DNA from: Subtercola endophyticus
GTDB lineage: Bacteria > Actinomycetota > Actinomycetes > Actinomycetales > Microbacteriaceae
Length of the DNA: 64,000 nucleotides
Reading direction: 5' to 3'
Assembly: GCF_021044565.1 (NCBI RefSeq)
Contig: NZ_CP087997.1
Location: 2,914,001-2,978,000, forward strand
The translations under genes were made by a program, and so were the position numbers. Positions 41,277-49,511 of the stretch are shown one piece after another. The notes below the pieces were generated by a model. It had not been told where the DNA came from. It was given only the letters and a program-made list of their open reading frames with translations, and searched no databases. Numbering within the stretch: the first letter of the stretch is position 1; every line of letters starts with the position of its first letter.

Positions 41277-42112
41277 GCGGCTCCTTGCTTCGGGTTGTCG
41301 TTGCTGTTGTCGTTCTCGGCGCCGTCTGACTGCGCCACACTCGGATGATCGTGCACATTGGTGCCGGCATTGGCAGCTTGAAGCGCCTTCTGGCCGGCGT
41401 GCAGCTCGCGCACCGTCTTCTCGATGCGCTTGTTGAACTGTTCGACGGTCTCACCCTCGCCCGCGACGAGCGGGTCGCCGAAGGCCACGTACACGGGCGG
41501 ACGACCGGGCACGGGCCAGTTGCGGCCGCGCGGCATGGCTTCGGTCGCACCGACGAGTGCCATCGGGATGCACGGGATGCCCGCCTTCATGCAGAGCGCA
41601 GCGGCGCCCGCCTTGAAGGGAGCGATCGTGCCGTCTTTCGACCGGGTTCCTTCGGGAAAGACCAGCAGCGGAACGCCACGGCTGAGGAGCTTGCCCGTGA
41701 ACCCGTTGGACTTCGCGTTGGCGCTGCGATCGACCGGAAAGGCGTTGAAGAAGAGGGCGGTGAGGCCTTTGCGCCACCAGACGTCGAAGAAGTAGTCCGC
41801 GGCGGCCGCGGCGGCCAGGTAGCGCGAAAGCCTGCTGGGCATCGAGCCCAGAATGAGCGGCGCGTCGAGGTGGCTGGAGTGGTTCGCGACCACGATGTAG
41901 GCGCCGTGCACGTCTTTGACCTTCTCGCGCCCGGTGATGTTGACCTGCACCAACGACCAGATGGTCGGTTTCAGCAGCAGGCGCTGCGCCACGAACCGAG
42001 CACCCGCTTGGGCCTTGGACGTATAACGGTTGCCGAACTCCACCTGCCCAGCGTACTCAATAGGCGCGGGGAACCGAAACGCGCTCAGGTCGCGCGCAGA
42101 AATGCGCTCCAC
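41273..42112 (-). CDS. PlsC-type lysophospholipid/glycerolipid acyltransferase
   Basis: 279 residues with the acyltransferase motifs NHSSHLD (HX4D catalytic), NAFPVDRS, FPEGTRSKDG and CIPMALVGA. It has a hydrophobic N-proximal segment and a disordered acidic tail. It could acylate DHAP or 1-alkyl-glycerol-3-phosphate. The GTG start at 42112 is preceded by an unclear promoter or leader. It lies between the SDR and AGPS-like genes, overlapping the latter by four bases. Confidence 0.88.
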   Translation of the reverse strand: MERISARDLSAFRFPAPIEYAGQVEFGNRYTSKAQAGARFVAQRLLLKPTIWSLVQVNITGREKVKDVHGAYIVVANHSSHLDAPLILGSMPSRLSRYLAAAAAADYFFDVWWRKGLTALFFNAFPVDRSANAKSNGFTGKLLSRGVPLLVFPEGTRSKDGTIAPFKAGAAALCMKAGIPCIPMALVGATEAMPRGRNWPVPGRPPVYVAFGDPLVAGEGETVEQFNKRIEKTVRELHAGQKALQAANAGTNVHDHPSVAQSDGAENDNSNDNPKQGAA

Positions 42113-42134
42113 GCTACGACCGGTACAATTTGTG

Positions 42135-42905
42135 TCAGTGAGCCCTGCTTGACGAGATGCGCCCCGAGATCGACCGGATGGTGCTGCGCGGCAGGTGCCG
42201 AGTGAAGAACGTCAAGAATTTGAATCGTGCAGAAGGGATCGAGATGACTTTGCCCTTCGCCACATCGGCCAGGCAGTCGGCGACGAGCTCGTCGACGTCG
42301 ATCCAGAGAAATTTCGGAATCGACGACTCTCGTATGCCTGCACGTTCATGGAACTCGGTGTGCACCCAGCCCGGCTGCAGCGCCGTGACTTGCACGCCGC
42401 TTCCTTTCAACTCGACGGCGAGGCCCTCGGTATACGAGGTCACCCACGCTTTGATGGCCGAGTAGCTGCCCATCGTGATGTTTCCCGCCACACTCGAGAT
42501 GTTGATGATGGTGCCCGTGCCGCGTGAACGCATGGCGCGCCCCGCCGCTGCCCCCAGCAGCAGCACCGCGCGACCCATGACGTTGAGCGCCCGCTCGTGC
42601 GGAGTGGTGTCTTCGGCCAGAAGCGACGTATGGATGCCGAAACCCGCGTTGTTGACCAGAATGCCGATCGGGTTCTCAGCACGTTCGAGCAGCGCGGCGA
42701 CCCGCAGCACGTCGTCACGATTCTCCATGTCGGCCGAAACCGTCTCGACTTCGACCCCGAAGGCGTGGCGCAGTTGCGCCGCCGTCTCGGCCAGCCGGCC
42801 CTCGTCGCGCGCCACGAGAACGAGGTTGTCACCTCGCTCTGCGAAGGCGCGTGCGAACGCGGCACCGATACCCGATGTGCCACCTGTGACTAAAGCCGTA
42901 ACCAT
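42135..42905 (-). CDS. Short-chain dehydrogenase, candidate acyl/alkyl-DHAP reductase
   Basis: 256-residue classical SDR: TGGTSGIG cofactor loop, NNAGFG, active Ser in INISSVAGN, and YSAIKAW. A basic hydrophobic C-terminal stretch (KFLTFFTRHLPRSTIR) suggests membrane association, as in the DHRS7B group that reduces acyl/alkyl-DHAP. That role fits the neighbouring AGPS-like and PlsC genes but is inferred. The ATG at 42905 has TATCTT seven bases upstream; a TTG three codons earlier is rejected. It is the first gene of the minus-strand operon. Confidence 0.85.
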   Translation of the reverse strand: MVTALVTGGTSGIGAAFARAFAERGDNLVLVARDEGRLAETAAQLRHAFGVEVETVSADMENRDDVLRVAALLERAENPIGILVNNAGFGIHTSLLAEDTTPHERALNVMGRAVLLLGAAAGRAMRSRGTGTIINISSVAGNITMGSYSAIKAWVTSYTEGLAVELKGSGVQVTALQPGWVHTEFHERAGIRESSIPKFLWIDVDELVADCLADVAKGKVISIPSARFKFLTFFTRHLPRSTIRSISGRISSSRAH

Positions 42906-42912
42906 GGCAACC

Positions 42913-42918
42913 AAGATA
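42913..42918 (-). promoter_or_regulatory. -10 box of leaderless SDR-PlsC-AGPS operon promoter
   Basis: TATCTT on the minus strand, seven bases before ATG 42905, in the 102-base divergent gap between the two lipid operons. Confidence 0.45.
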
Positions 42919-43007
42919 CGTCACCGCAGCGAACGACTACTGTGCAACTGGAGAAATCCTGCCGCACCACACGTCTCACCTCTTCCCACTCGCCCTGGAG
43001 GCACCCG

Positions 43008-43880
43008 ATGACCGATCCGCACAAGGCCGAACGAGAGCTGATCGGCGACTTCGACATTCGCGCCTACACGCGCACGGCGGCCGGCAGCCACGCAGACTCC
43101 CTTCCGCTCGAGGCCTTCGCCGAGCATCCACTCGCCGCGAAAACGTTGCGGGCGATCGCGTACCTGCGCGACCTCGAGCGCTTCACCATGCACCACATGC
43201 GCGATGTGCTGGTCACTCCGTCGCACAAGGATGCCCGGCTCACCGCTTTTCTGGCGACCTGGGCCTTCGAGAAGTACTGGATCGCCGACGCTTTCGACCG
43301 CATTCTGGCGGCGCACAGCACTTTTGTGCCCGTCAAGAACCGCGCGCGCCTGAGAATCGTGCGGTTCGGGCGCGAATTCGTCGACCGCGTGTCACCCATC
43401 TTCACGGCCATTCGAGCGAACCTGATCGGCGAAGACTTCATCTCGATTCACGTCACGCGGGGTTTCATCGATGAACTCGTCAGCCGCGCGACCTACAGCG
43501 AGATCGTGCGAAGAGACCCGAACACGGCACTGAAAGACGTTCTGACGGCCTTTCAGCAGCTGCGCAACCGTCATTTGCAGTTTTTCGAAGGCGAAACTCT
43601 GCGCCGACTGGAAGAATCGACTTCGGCTCGAAAGCTCACCCACTCATCGTTGAAGCGTTCGTGGGCTCCGACCGGCACGAACGAACAAGCAACCCAGGAG
43701 ACCCGATTCATGATGACCTATCTGTTCGGCGACGCCGACGGGCGCGCTGACATCGCGGCCATCGACCGGGTCATCGACACCCTGCCGGGGCAGCGCGGGC
43801 TGGCTGTGATGAGCAAAGCGGCTCGACGTTTCGGTGTGAAGGGTCTCGGCAACTCCGCCGGCACGAGGGCTACCGCGTGA
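43008..43880 (+). CDS. Ferritin-like paralogue lacking diiron ligands
   Basis: 290 residues clearly paralogous to the diiron protein at 48714-49508: both have MRD(V/M)LVTPSH(K/R)D and a matching helix pattern. Of the six expected iron ligands, ExxH of helix 2 has become K..I (KYWI for EFWH) and the Glu of the last helix is Arg (RNRH for EARH); three remain. It is therefore probably a non-catalytic partner or scaffold. ATG 43008 has GGAGG six bases upstream. It opens the plus-strand lipid operon and overlaps the reductase gene by four bases. Confidence 0.72.
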   Translation: MTDPHKAERELIGDFDIRAYTRTAAGSHADSLPLEAFAEHPLAAKTLRAIAYLRDLERFTMHHMRDVLVTPSHKDARLTAFLATWAFEKYWIADAFDRILAAHSTFVPVKNRARLRIVRFGREFVDRVSPIFTAIRANLIGEDFISIHVTRGFIDELVSRATYSEIVRRDPNTALKDVLTAFQQLRNRHLQFFEGETLRRLEESTSARKLTHSSLKRSWAPTGTNEQATQETRFMMTYLFGDADGRADIAAIDRVIDTLPGQRGLAVMSKAARRFGVKGLGNSAGTRATA

Positions 43881-46291
43881 GCCCGCGCACTCCCGCGTTC
43901 AGGCCCCTCGAGGGCCAGCACATCATGCTCACCGGAGCCACGGGCTTCGTCGGGCAGGCCATTCTCGAGAAGCTGCTCGCCGACTACCCGACCACCCGGG
44001 TGACGTTGCTCATCCGGCCGAAGGGCTCGCTCACCGGCCAGGCCCGGCTGAAGAGTCTGCTGCGCAAGCCGGTGTTCTCGAAGTGGCGCGAGCGTGTCGG
44101 CCAAGACGAGGTCGACCGTGCGGCCGTCGAGCGCATCACCGTGGTCGAATCGACGATGGGCGATGTGGCCTCACTGCCGTCGGATCTCGACGTGCTGATC
44201 CACAGCGCCTCGACGGTGTCGTTCGACCCGCCCATCGACGAGGCGTTCAAGACCAACGTCGGCGGAGCAGTCGGCCTCTACGAGGCACTGCTGCGCACCG
44301 GATCCGACCCGCACGTGGTGCACGTCTCGACGGCATACGTCGGCGGAATCCGCAAGGGCACCACGGTTGAGGCGTCGCTGAAGCACACGGTCGACTGGCG
44401 CGCAGAAATGGCCGCCGCACTCGCCGCTCGTACGGAGGTCGAGGCGGCGTCGCGCCGCCCCGAAACCCTGCGCAAGCTCATCGCCGAGGCCCGCACGGTA
44501 TCGGGCAAGGTCGGCCCGCAAGCCGTTGCCGCTGCGGCAGAAGAAGGCCGCATCGCCTGGGTGACGGCGCGCCTTGTCGACTACGGCCGCGTGCGTGCGC
44601 AGAGCCTGGGCTGGGCCGACGTCTACGCGCTCACCAAGTCGATGAGCGAACGTGTCGCCGAAGAGCTCTGGTTCGGCAACGGTCACCGCCTCTCGGTGGT
44701 GCGCCCCGCCATCATCGAGAGCGCACTGCGTCACCCGTACCCGGGCTGGATCGACGGCTTCAAGGTCGCCGACCCGCTGATCATCGCCTACGGTCGCGGG
44801 CTGCTGCCCGAGTTTCCGGGCCTGCCCGACAGCGTGCTCGACATCATTCCCGTCGACATCGTGGTCAACGCCACCCTCGCCGTGGCCGCGAACCCGGCGC
44901 CGCGCGACGAACCCAAGTACTTTCACCTGAGTTCGGGCGGCCGCAATCCGCTCACCTTCCGCGACATCTACGAGAACGTGCTCACGTACTTTCGGGCGAA
45001 TCCGATTCCGGATGACCAGCGGGGCCACATCCGCGCGCCACTCTGGGCGTTCCCGGGTGCCCGCGCCATCGCTCGCAGCCTGAAATTCGGCGAGCGCACC
45101 AACAAGTACGCGCAGCGCGCCCTGCTGCGCCTGCCGTCGAGCAGCGTCACGCGTAACTGGCAACGCCAGGTCTCGTCGCGGCAGACCGACCTCGAACTGC
45201 TGCGGGCCTATTCCGACCTGTACCAGAACTACACCCAGACCGAGATCATCTACGACGACAGCAAGACGGCGGAGCTGAACGACACGCTGCCCGAGGCGCA
45301 GCTCGAGAAGTTCGGCTTCGACGCCACCGACATCGACTGGGACCACTACCTGCAGCAGGTGCACTTTCCGGCGATCACGACGCTCATGCGCACGTTCAGC
45401 TCCCGGCCGCGAGCGAAGGTGCAGAAGGAGAAGCCGCTGCCGCACACCGAGAACGCGGCGGCATTCTTCGACCTCGAAGGCACGGTTCTCGCGACCAACA
45501 TCATCGAGCAGTACCTCTGGGTGCGATTGGCGAGCCTCGACCGTTCGAAATGGCCGCGCGAGCTCACCAACCTGTTCAGTTCGCTGCCGCGCTACATCGC
45601 TGCCGATCGGCGCGATCGCGGCGAGTTCCTCCGTACATTCCTCAGACGGTATGAAGGGGTCGACGAAGCTGCGTTGCGCTCGCTGATCCACGATTCCATC
45701 GGCGATGTGCTGCTGCAGCGCATCCGCCCCGAAGCTGTGCGCCAGATTCGCAAGCATCGCGAGGCCGGTCATCGCACGATTCTCGTCACCGGTGCCGTCG
45801 ATGTGTTCACCGAGCCGTTCGCCTCCCTCTTCGACGAGGTGGTCGCCAGTTCGATGCATGCCAAAGACGGCATATGGACGGGTTACCTCTCCAAGCCGCC
45901 GCTCGTCGACGAGGCGCGCGCGGCCTGGCTGCGCCTGTATGCCGAACGCGAGGGCATCGACCTCGCCAAGTCGTACGCGTACGGAGACTCGCACGCCGAC
46001 CGCGCCTGGCTCGAACTCGTCGGTCACCCGCAAGCCGTGAATCCCGATGCCGCGCTCTACCAGCACGCCACGGTCAAGCACTGGCGCATCCACCAGTGGA
46101 ACGACCAGGCCCGTTCGCGGCTCAACACCATCGACGAGCTCGTGCGCGGTGACATGGCGAGCATCACGCACGCCCCGGCGCACACCGGGGCCGACGGAGC
46201 GCCGTCGCCGACCCTCACCGCGGCACTCGCCGCCCCCACCGACCTCGCCGCCGAACCGGCCACCGACAGCCCGAAAGAGACCCACGCATGA
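43877..46291 (+). CDS. Fatty acyl reductase-like SDR fused to a HAD-IB phosphatase
   Basis: 804 residues. Residues 1 to about 380 form a male-sterility/FAR-type extended SDR: LTGATGFVGQ (18-27), LIHSAS, VSTAYVGG and catalytic YALTK. This is followed by a linker and, from about 530, a HAD domain with nucleophile FFDLEGT, TGAVDVF and YGDSHAD. The SDR half would reduce acyl-CoA or acyl-ACP to aldehyde or alcohol; the HAD half may remove a phosphate from a lipid intermediate. Fatty alcohol is what AGPS needs. The GTG start and the ATGA at its end overlap both neighbours. Confidence 0.84.
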   Translation: MSPRTPAFRPLEGQHIMLTGATGFVGQAILEKLLADYPTTRVTLLIRPKGSLTGQARLKSLLRKPVFSKWRERVGQDEVDRAAVERITVVESTMGDVASLPSDLDVLIHSASTVSFDPPIDEAFKTNVGGAVGLYEALLRTGSDPHVVHVSTAYVGGIRKGTTVEASLKHTVDWRAEMAAALAARTEVEAASRRPETLRKLIAEARTVSGKVGPQAVAAAAEEGRIAWVTARLVDYGRVRAQSLGWADVYALTKSMSERVAEELWFGNGHRLSVVRPAIIESALRHPYPGWIDGFKVADPLIIAYGRGLLPEFPGLPDSVLDIIPVDIVVNATLAVAANPAPRDEPKYFHLSSGGRNPLTFRDIYENVLTYFRANPIPDDQRGHIRAPLWAFPGARAIARSLKFGERTNKYAQRALLRLPSSSVTRNWQRQVSSRQTDLELLRAYSDLYQNYTQTEIIYDDSKTAELNDTLPEAQLEKFGFDATDIDWDHYLQQVHFPAITTLMRTFSSRPRAKVQKEKPLPHTENAAAFFDLEGTVLATNIIEQYLWVRLASLDRSKWPRELTNLFSSLPRYIAADRRDRGEFLRTFLRRYEGVDEAALRSLIHDSIGDVLLQRIRPEAVRQIRKHREAGHRTILVTGAVDVFTEPFASLFDEVVASSMHAKDGIWTGYLSKPPLVDEARAAWLRLYAEREGIDLAKSYAYGDSHADRAWLELVGHPQAVNPDAALYQHATVKHWRIHQWNDQARSRLNTIDELVRGDMASITHAPAHTGADGAPSPTLTAALAAPTDLAAEPATDSPKETHA

Positions 46292-47823
46292 GCAGACCAG
46301 GCTTCGTTCTGAGCGTCGACGCCCAGACCCCGCCCCTCGTCGTATTCCAGGGCGAAAAAGTGCTGCTGCAGCGGCTGCCGAGCGGGTCGAGTGTGCTCTA
46401 CCCGCCCGAGGCGCTGCCGGGCATCCAGCAGCTCGACGCCGAGATCAGCGAAGCACTCGCCGACCCGGTCGAGAGTGAACCACTCTCCGCGCTGCTGAAG
46501 CGCGGGTCGCGCGTGACGATCGTGTTCGACGACCTCTCGCAGCCCATCACCTCTCGAACGGCTCCGGACGTTCGAGCGCGCGTCATCGAACGAGTACTCG
46601 AGCTGGCCGCCGCCGCCGGGGTCGACGATGTCGAACTGATCGCCGCCACGGGCCTGCGCCGCCGGCTCACGCCGTACGACCTGCAGAAGGTGCTCGGCGA
46701 GCGGGTCTTCGCCTCGTTCTTTCCCGAGCAACTGCACAGCCACGACGCCGAAGACGGCAATGTGGTCACCGTCGGCACGGCCGCCGACGGAACGCCGATC
46801 GAGATCAACGCCCGCGTCGTGTCGAGCGATCTGGTCATCTCGGTGCGCCTCGCCACCGCCGTGGCGAACGAGGGGGCGCCTGCCGTCGCCACCAAGCTCG
46901 CCAGTGCCCGCACGGCTCGGGCGCTCAACTCGCCACTCGCCGGGCCAGAAGCAGCGGCATCCTACGAATCGCTCGTCGACACGATCGGCGAGACCGCGAC
47001 CGTGTTCACCATCGACGTGACGCTCACCCCCGAGCCCACCGGGCCCGCCACGGCGTTTCTCAGCAAGCGCGAACGCGAGTGGAGCATCACCGACCGGGCG
47101 CTCTCGGCGGGCATCCAGCTCGCGACGAAGGTGCTGCCGAGCCGGGCGCGCGTCGGCCTCACCCAGGTGTCTGGTGTCGGGTTCGGCGTCACATCGGTGC
47201 TGGCCGGCAAGCCGAGCGCCGTGCATCCGCTCACCGAGAGCTTCTTGGCGCAGCAGCAGGTCGGCGAGGTCGACTCGGCCGCCGATGTGGCCATCTTCGG
47301 CATTCCGAATCCCACCGGCGTGGGCGCTACGCTCAACCCAGTGACGGCGGCGAGCCTGGGGCTCGGCCAGATCTTCAACGGGTCGACCGCGGCCCCCGTG
47401 GTGCGGCCGGGTGGCACGGCGATCTTCTACCACCCGCTGACGCCGTGGTTCCACCCGCTGTACAACCCGGCCTACGTCGACTTCTTCGCCGAGGCGCTGA
47501 GTGCGACGACCGACCCCGCGCAACTCTCGGCCGAGTTCGAGACGCGGTTCGCGACCGACCCGTGGTACCGGCACCTCTACCAGACGAGCTACGCGCACCA
47601 CGCGCTGCATCCGTTCCACGCCTGGTACTCGGCGGCACCGGCCATCGACTACCTCGGCGAGATCATCTTCGTCGGCGGCAATCTCGAGTCCACGCGGCGC
47701 CTGGGCTTCAAGGCCGCGACGACGCTCAACGATGCGCTCGAGATGGCGTCGGATTCGGTCGGGCTCGAGCCGTCGATCACGTACGTGCACGGCGCGCCGG
47801 TGAGCATCTCCGAGGTGAGCTGA
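46288..47823 (+). CDS. LarA (lactate racemase)-like protein
   Basis: 511 residues. The N-terminal domain shows the LarA/DUF2088 hallmark VTIVFDDLSQPI near residue 78, then ELIAATGLRR, HSHDAEDG (a His in the catalytic-His region) and DGTPIEINARV. The second half is longer than in LarA and His/Tyr-rich (FYHPLTPWFHPLY, SYAHHALHPFHAWY). The lysine/His motif that anchors the Ni-pincer cofactor in true LarA is not evident, so racemase activity is uncertain. It is coupled to both neighbours (ATGA and TGATG). Its role in lipid synthesis is unknown. Confidence 0.68.
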   Translation: MSRPGFVLSVDAQTPPLVVFQGEKVLLQRLPSGSSVLYPPEALPGIQQLDAEISEALADPVESEPLSALLKRGSRVTIVFDDLSQPITSRTAPDVRARVIERVLELAAAAGVDDVELIAATGLRRRLTPYDLQKVLGERVFASFFPEQLHSHDAEDGNVVTVGTAADGTPIEINARVVSSDLVISVRLATAVANEGAPAVATKLASARTARALNSPLAGPEAAASYESLVDTIGETATVFTIDVTLTPEPTGPATAFLSKREREWSITDRALSAGIQLATKVLPSRARVGLTQVSGVGFGVTSVLAGKPSAVHPLTESFLAQQQVGEVDSAADVAIFGIPNPTGVGATLNPVTAASLGLGQIFNGSTAAPVVRPGGTAIFYHPLTPWFHPLYNPAYVDFFAEALSATTDPAQLSAEFETRFATDPWYRHLYQTSYAHHALHPFHAWYSAAPAIDYLGEIIFVGGNLESTRRLGFKAATTLNDALEMASDSVGLEPSITYVHGAPVSISEVS

Positions 47824-48545
47824 TGGGCGTTCCGTCGCGGGCGACCGTGCGGCTGCTGGTGAATCCGGTCGTGCGCGGGCGGGAGTACCTCAGCGAGCTT
47901 CCGGGTCCGTTCATCTTCGTAGCGAATCATCCGAGCGAACTGGATGCTCCGCTGCTCGCTCTCGTGCTCGCGCGTATCGCGCCGCGGCTGGTGGCGGTGG
48001 GCGCTGCTCCACAGACCGGAGCGCGCGGAGCTTTCGAGAGCGCACTCGGCCTGCGCTCCGCTGGGCGGCTGGCCGGGCTACTGAACCGCGGAGTCAGCGT
48101 GCTGCTCTTTCCGGAGAACGACCGTGCCGACGACGGAACGCTGACACCGTTCAATCTCGGGGCTGCTCGGCTGGGCATCCAGACCGGCGTGCCGATCGTG
48201 CCGGTGGCGCTCTCAGGCACCTACCGGGCCCTTCCGCCGTGGCGACACCTGCCCGAAACCTCGCGGCCTCGGGTGAACGTGGTATTCGGGCGGCCAATCC
48301 GGCCCGACGCCGGCTCCGAACCCTCTGCAGTGAACGACGACATCGTGACGGCGATCACACTCGGAATGGCCGAAGTGAAAAACGGCTGGTACGGGGCGTT
48401 GCGAGCCGAAGCCGAAGGAACGTTGGTGGCGGCCGGCAGTGCAAGCGATGAGGGTGGCGCCGAGACTGGCACTGCGCGCTGGCGCCGCATCTGGAAAGCG
48501 ACCGCTCCCGATGAGGTGCAACGCCGAACGGTGTGGGTGAAGTAA
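47823..48545 (+). CDS. PlsC-type acyltransferase
   Basis: 240 residues with NHPSELDAP (HX4D), LLFPENDRADDG (FPEG-like, with Gly replaced by Asn) and VPIVPVALSGTY. It is distinct from the copy at 41273-42112. It could acylate the second position of an alkyl or acyl glycerol phosphate. ATG 47823 shares its A with the stop of the LarA-like gene (TGATG). It is the last gene of the coupled run; 168 bases follow before the diiron gene. Confidence 0.85.
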   Translation: MGVPSRATVRLLVNPVVRGREYLSELPGPFIFVANHPSELDAPLLALVLARIAPRLVAVGAAPQTGARGAFESALGLRSAGRLAGLLNRGVSVLLFPENDRADDGTLTPFNLGAARLGIQTGVPIVPVALSGTYRALPPWRHLPETSRPRVNVVFGRPIRPDAGSEPSAVNDDIVTAITLGMAEVKNGWYGALRAEAEGTLVAAGSASDEGGAETGTARWRRIWKATAPDEVQRRTVWVK

Positions 48546-48713
48546 GAGCGCCGAGTCAACTGACAGCCCTTGAATCGCACATGTTTTCATATCGCGCAAA
48601 TTTCCAGCTAGACGCAGCAGAATAGTTACTAACCCGTAGACAGCACGGGTGAGAAAACGACAGAAACGGGAGGATGAGGCCGACACGCGAACTGCGTCAC
48701 GCCTCCAGTGCTC

Positions 48714-49508
48714 ATGGCCTTCGATATCGACAGCTACACCAAGACGAGCAAGAACGTGGCGTGGGAAGACCTCGACTTCGAAGACTTTCGCACGAATCCG
48801 TTGCCGCCCGACACTCTGCGGGTCATCCGCTACATGGCCGACGTCGAGTACCACACGGTCTGCTACATGCGCGACATGCTCGTCACGCCTTCGCACCGCG
48901 ACCAAGACGTGACCGGGTTCATGACCATGTGGAACCGCGAGGAGTTCTGGCACGGCGAGGCCCTGGCCGACGTGCTGCGCATGCACGACATCACTCTCGA
49001 GTTCGACGAACTCAAGTCGAAGCGCCTCAAGCTCGGCTGGAAGGACCGCATCGACCCGGTCAAGCAGTCGGTGCTGTCGAACCTCGTCGGCAAAGACTTC
49101 ATCGGCGTGCACATGATCTGGGGTGCAGCCAACGAGTGGTCGGCCGTTGCCGCCTACAAGCGCCTGGCCGAGATCGAGGGAAACCCGGTGCTCGCAGAGC
49201 TGCTCAAGCGCATCGCGATGCAAGAGGCCCGGCACGTGGCGTTCTACGCCACCCAGGCCCGTGAGCGCCTCGGCAAGAGCGTGGTTGCACAGAAGTTCGC
49301 TCGGTTCGCGCTCGGCAAGTTCTGGGGCCCGGTCGGCTCGACCATCATGGACAAGACCGAGGTCAAACACGTGATGGGCCACATCTTCGGCGGCCCCGAG
49401 GGGCGCAAGGCCATCAACGCCATCGACGCCCACATCGCCAAGATGCCGGGCCTCGGCGGCCTCACGATCGTGGCCGACTCGCTCGACGCGAACGGCATCG
49501 CGGCGTAA
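48714..49508 (+). CDS. Ferritin-like diiron protein, candidate lipid desaturase/oxygenase
   Basis: 264 residues of a four-helix diiron fold with all six canonical ligands in order: Glu45 (DVEYH), Glu77 and His80 (EEFWH), Glu141 (ANEWS), Glu171 and His174 (QEARH). This is the pattern of acyl-ACP desaturases and related O2-activating enzymes, not of iron-storage ferritin. The ATG at 48714 lacks a good ribosome binding site; a GTG two codons upstream is possible, and GGGAGG at 48668 belongs to another frame. It is followed three bases after its stop by the DAG-kinase-like gene. Confidence 0.78.
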   Translation: MAFDIDSYTKTSKNVAWEDLDFEDFRTNPLPPDTLRVIRYMADVEYHTVCYMRDMLVTPSHRDQDVTGFMTMWNREEFWHGEALADVLRMHDITLEFDELKSKRLKLGWKDRIDPVKQSVLSNLVGKDFIGVHMIWGAANEWSAVAAYKRLAEIEGNPVLAELLKRIAMQEARHVAFYATQARERLGKSVVAQKFARFALGKFWGPVGSTIMDKTEVKHVMGHIFGGPEGRKAINAIDAHIAKMPGLGGLTIVADSLDANGIAA

Positions 49509-49511
49509 CTG

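Noticed and set aside
44171..46285. Long minus-strand open frame opposite the acyl reductase-HAD fusion
   Set aside because: Arg/Gly/Val-rich shadow protein with no motif, while the plus strand has intact SDR and HAD motifs.
46288..47823. LarA-like gene as a true lactate racemase
   Set aside because: Context is lipid metabolism and the cofactor-binding lysine/His region could not be recognised, so only superfamily membership is claimed.
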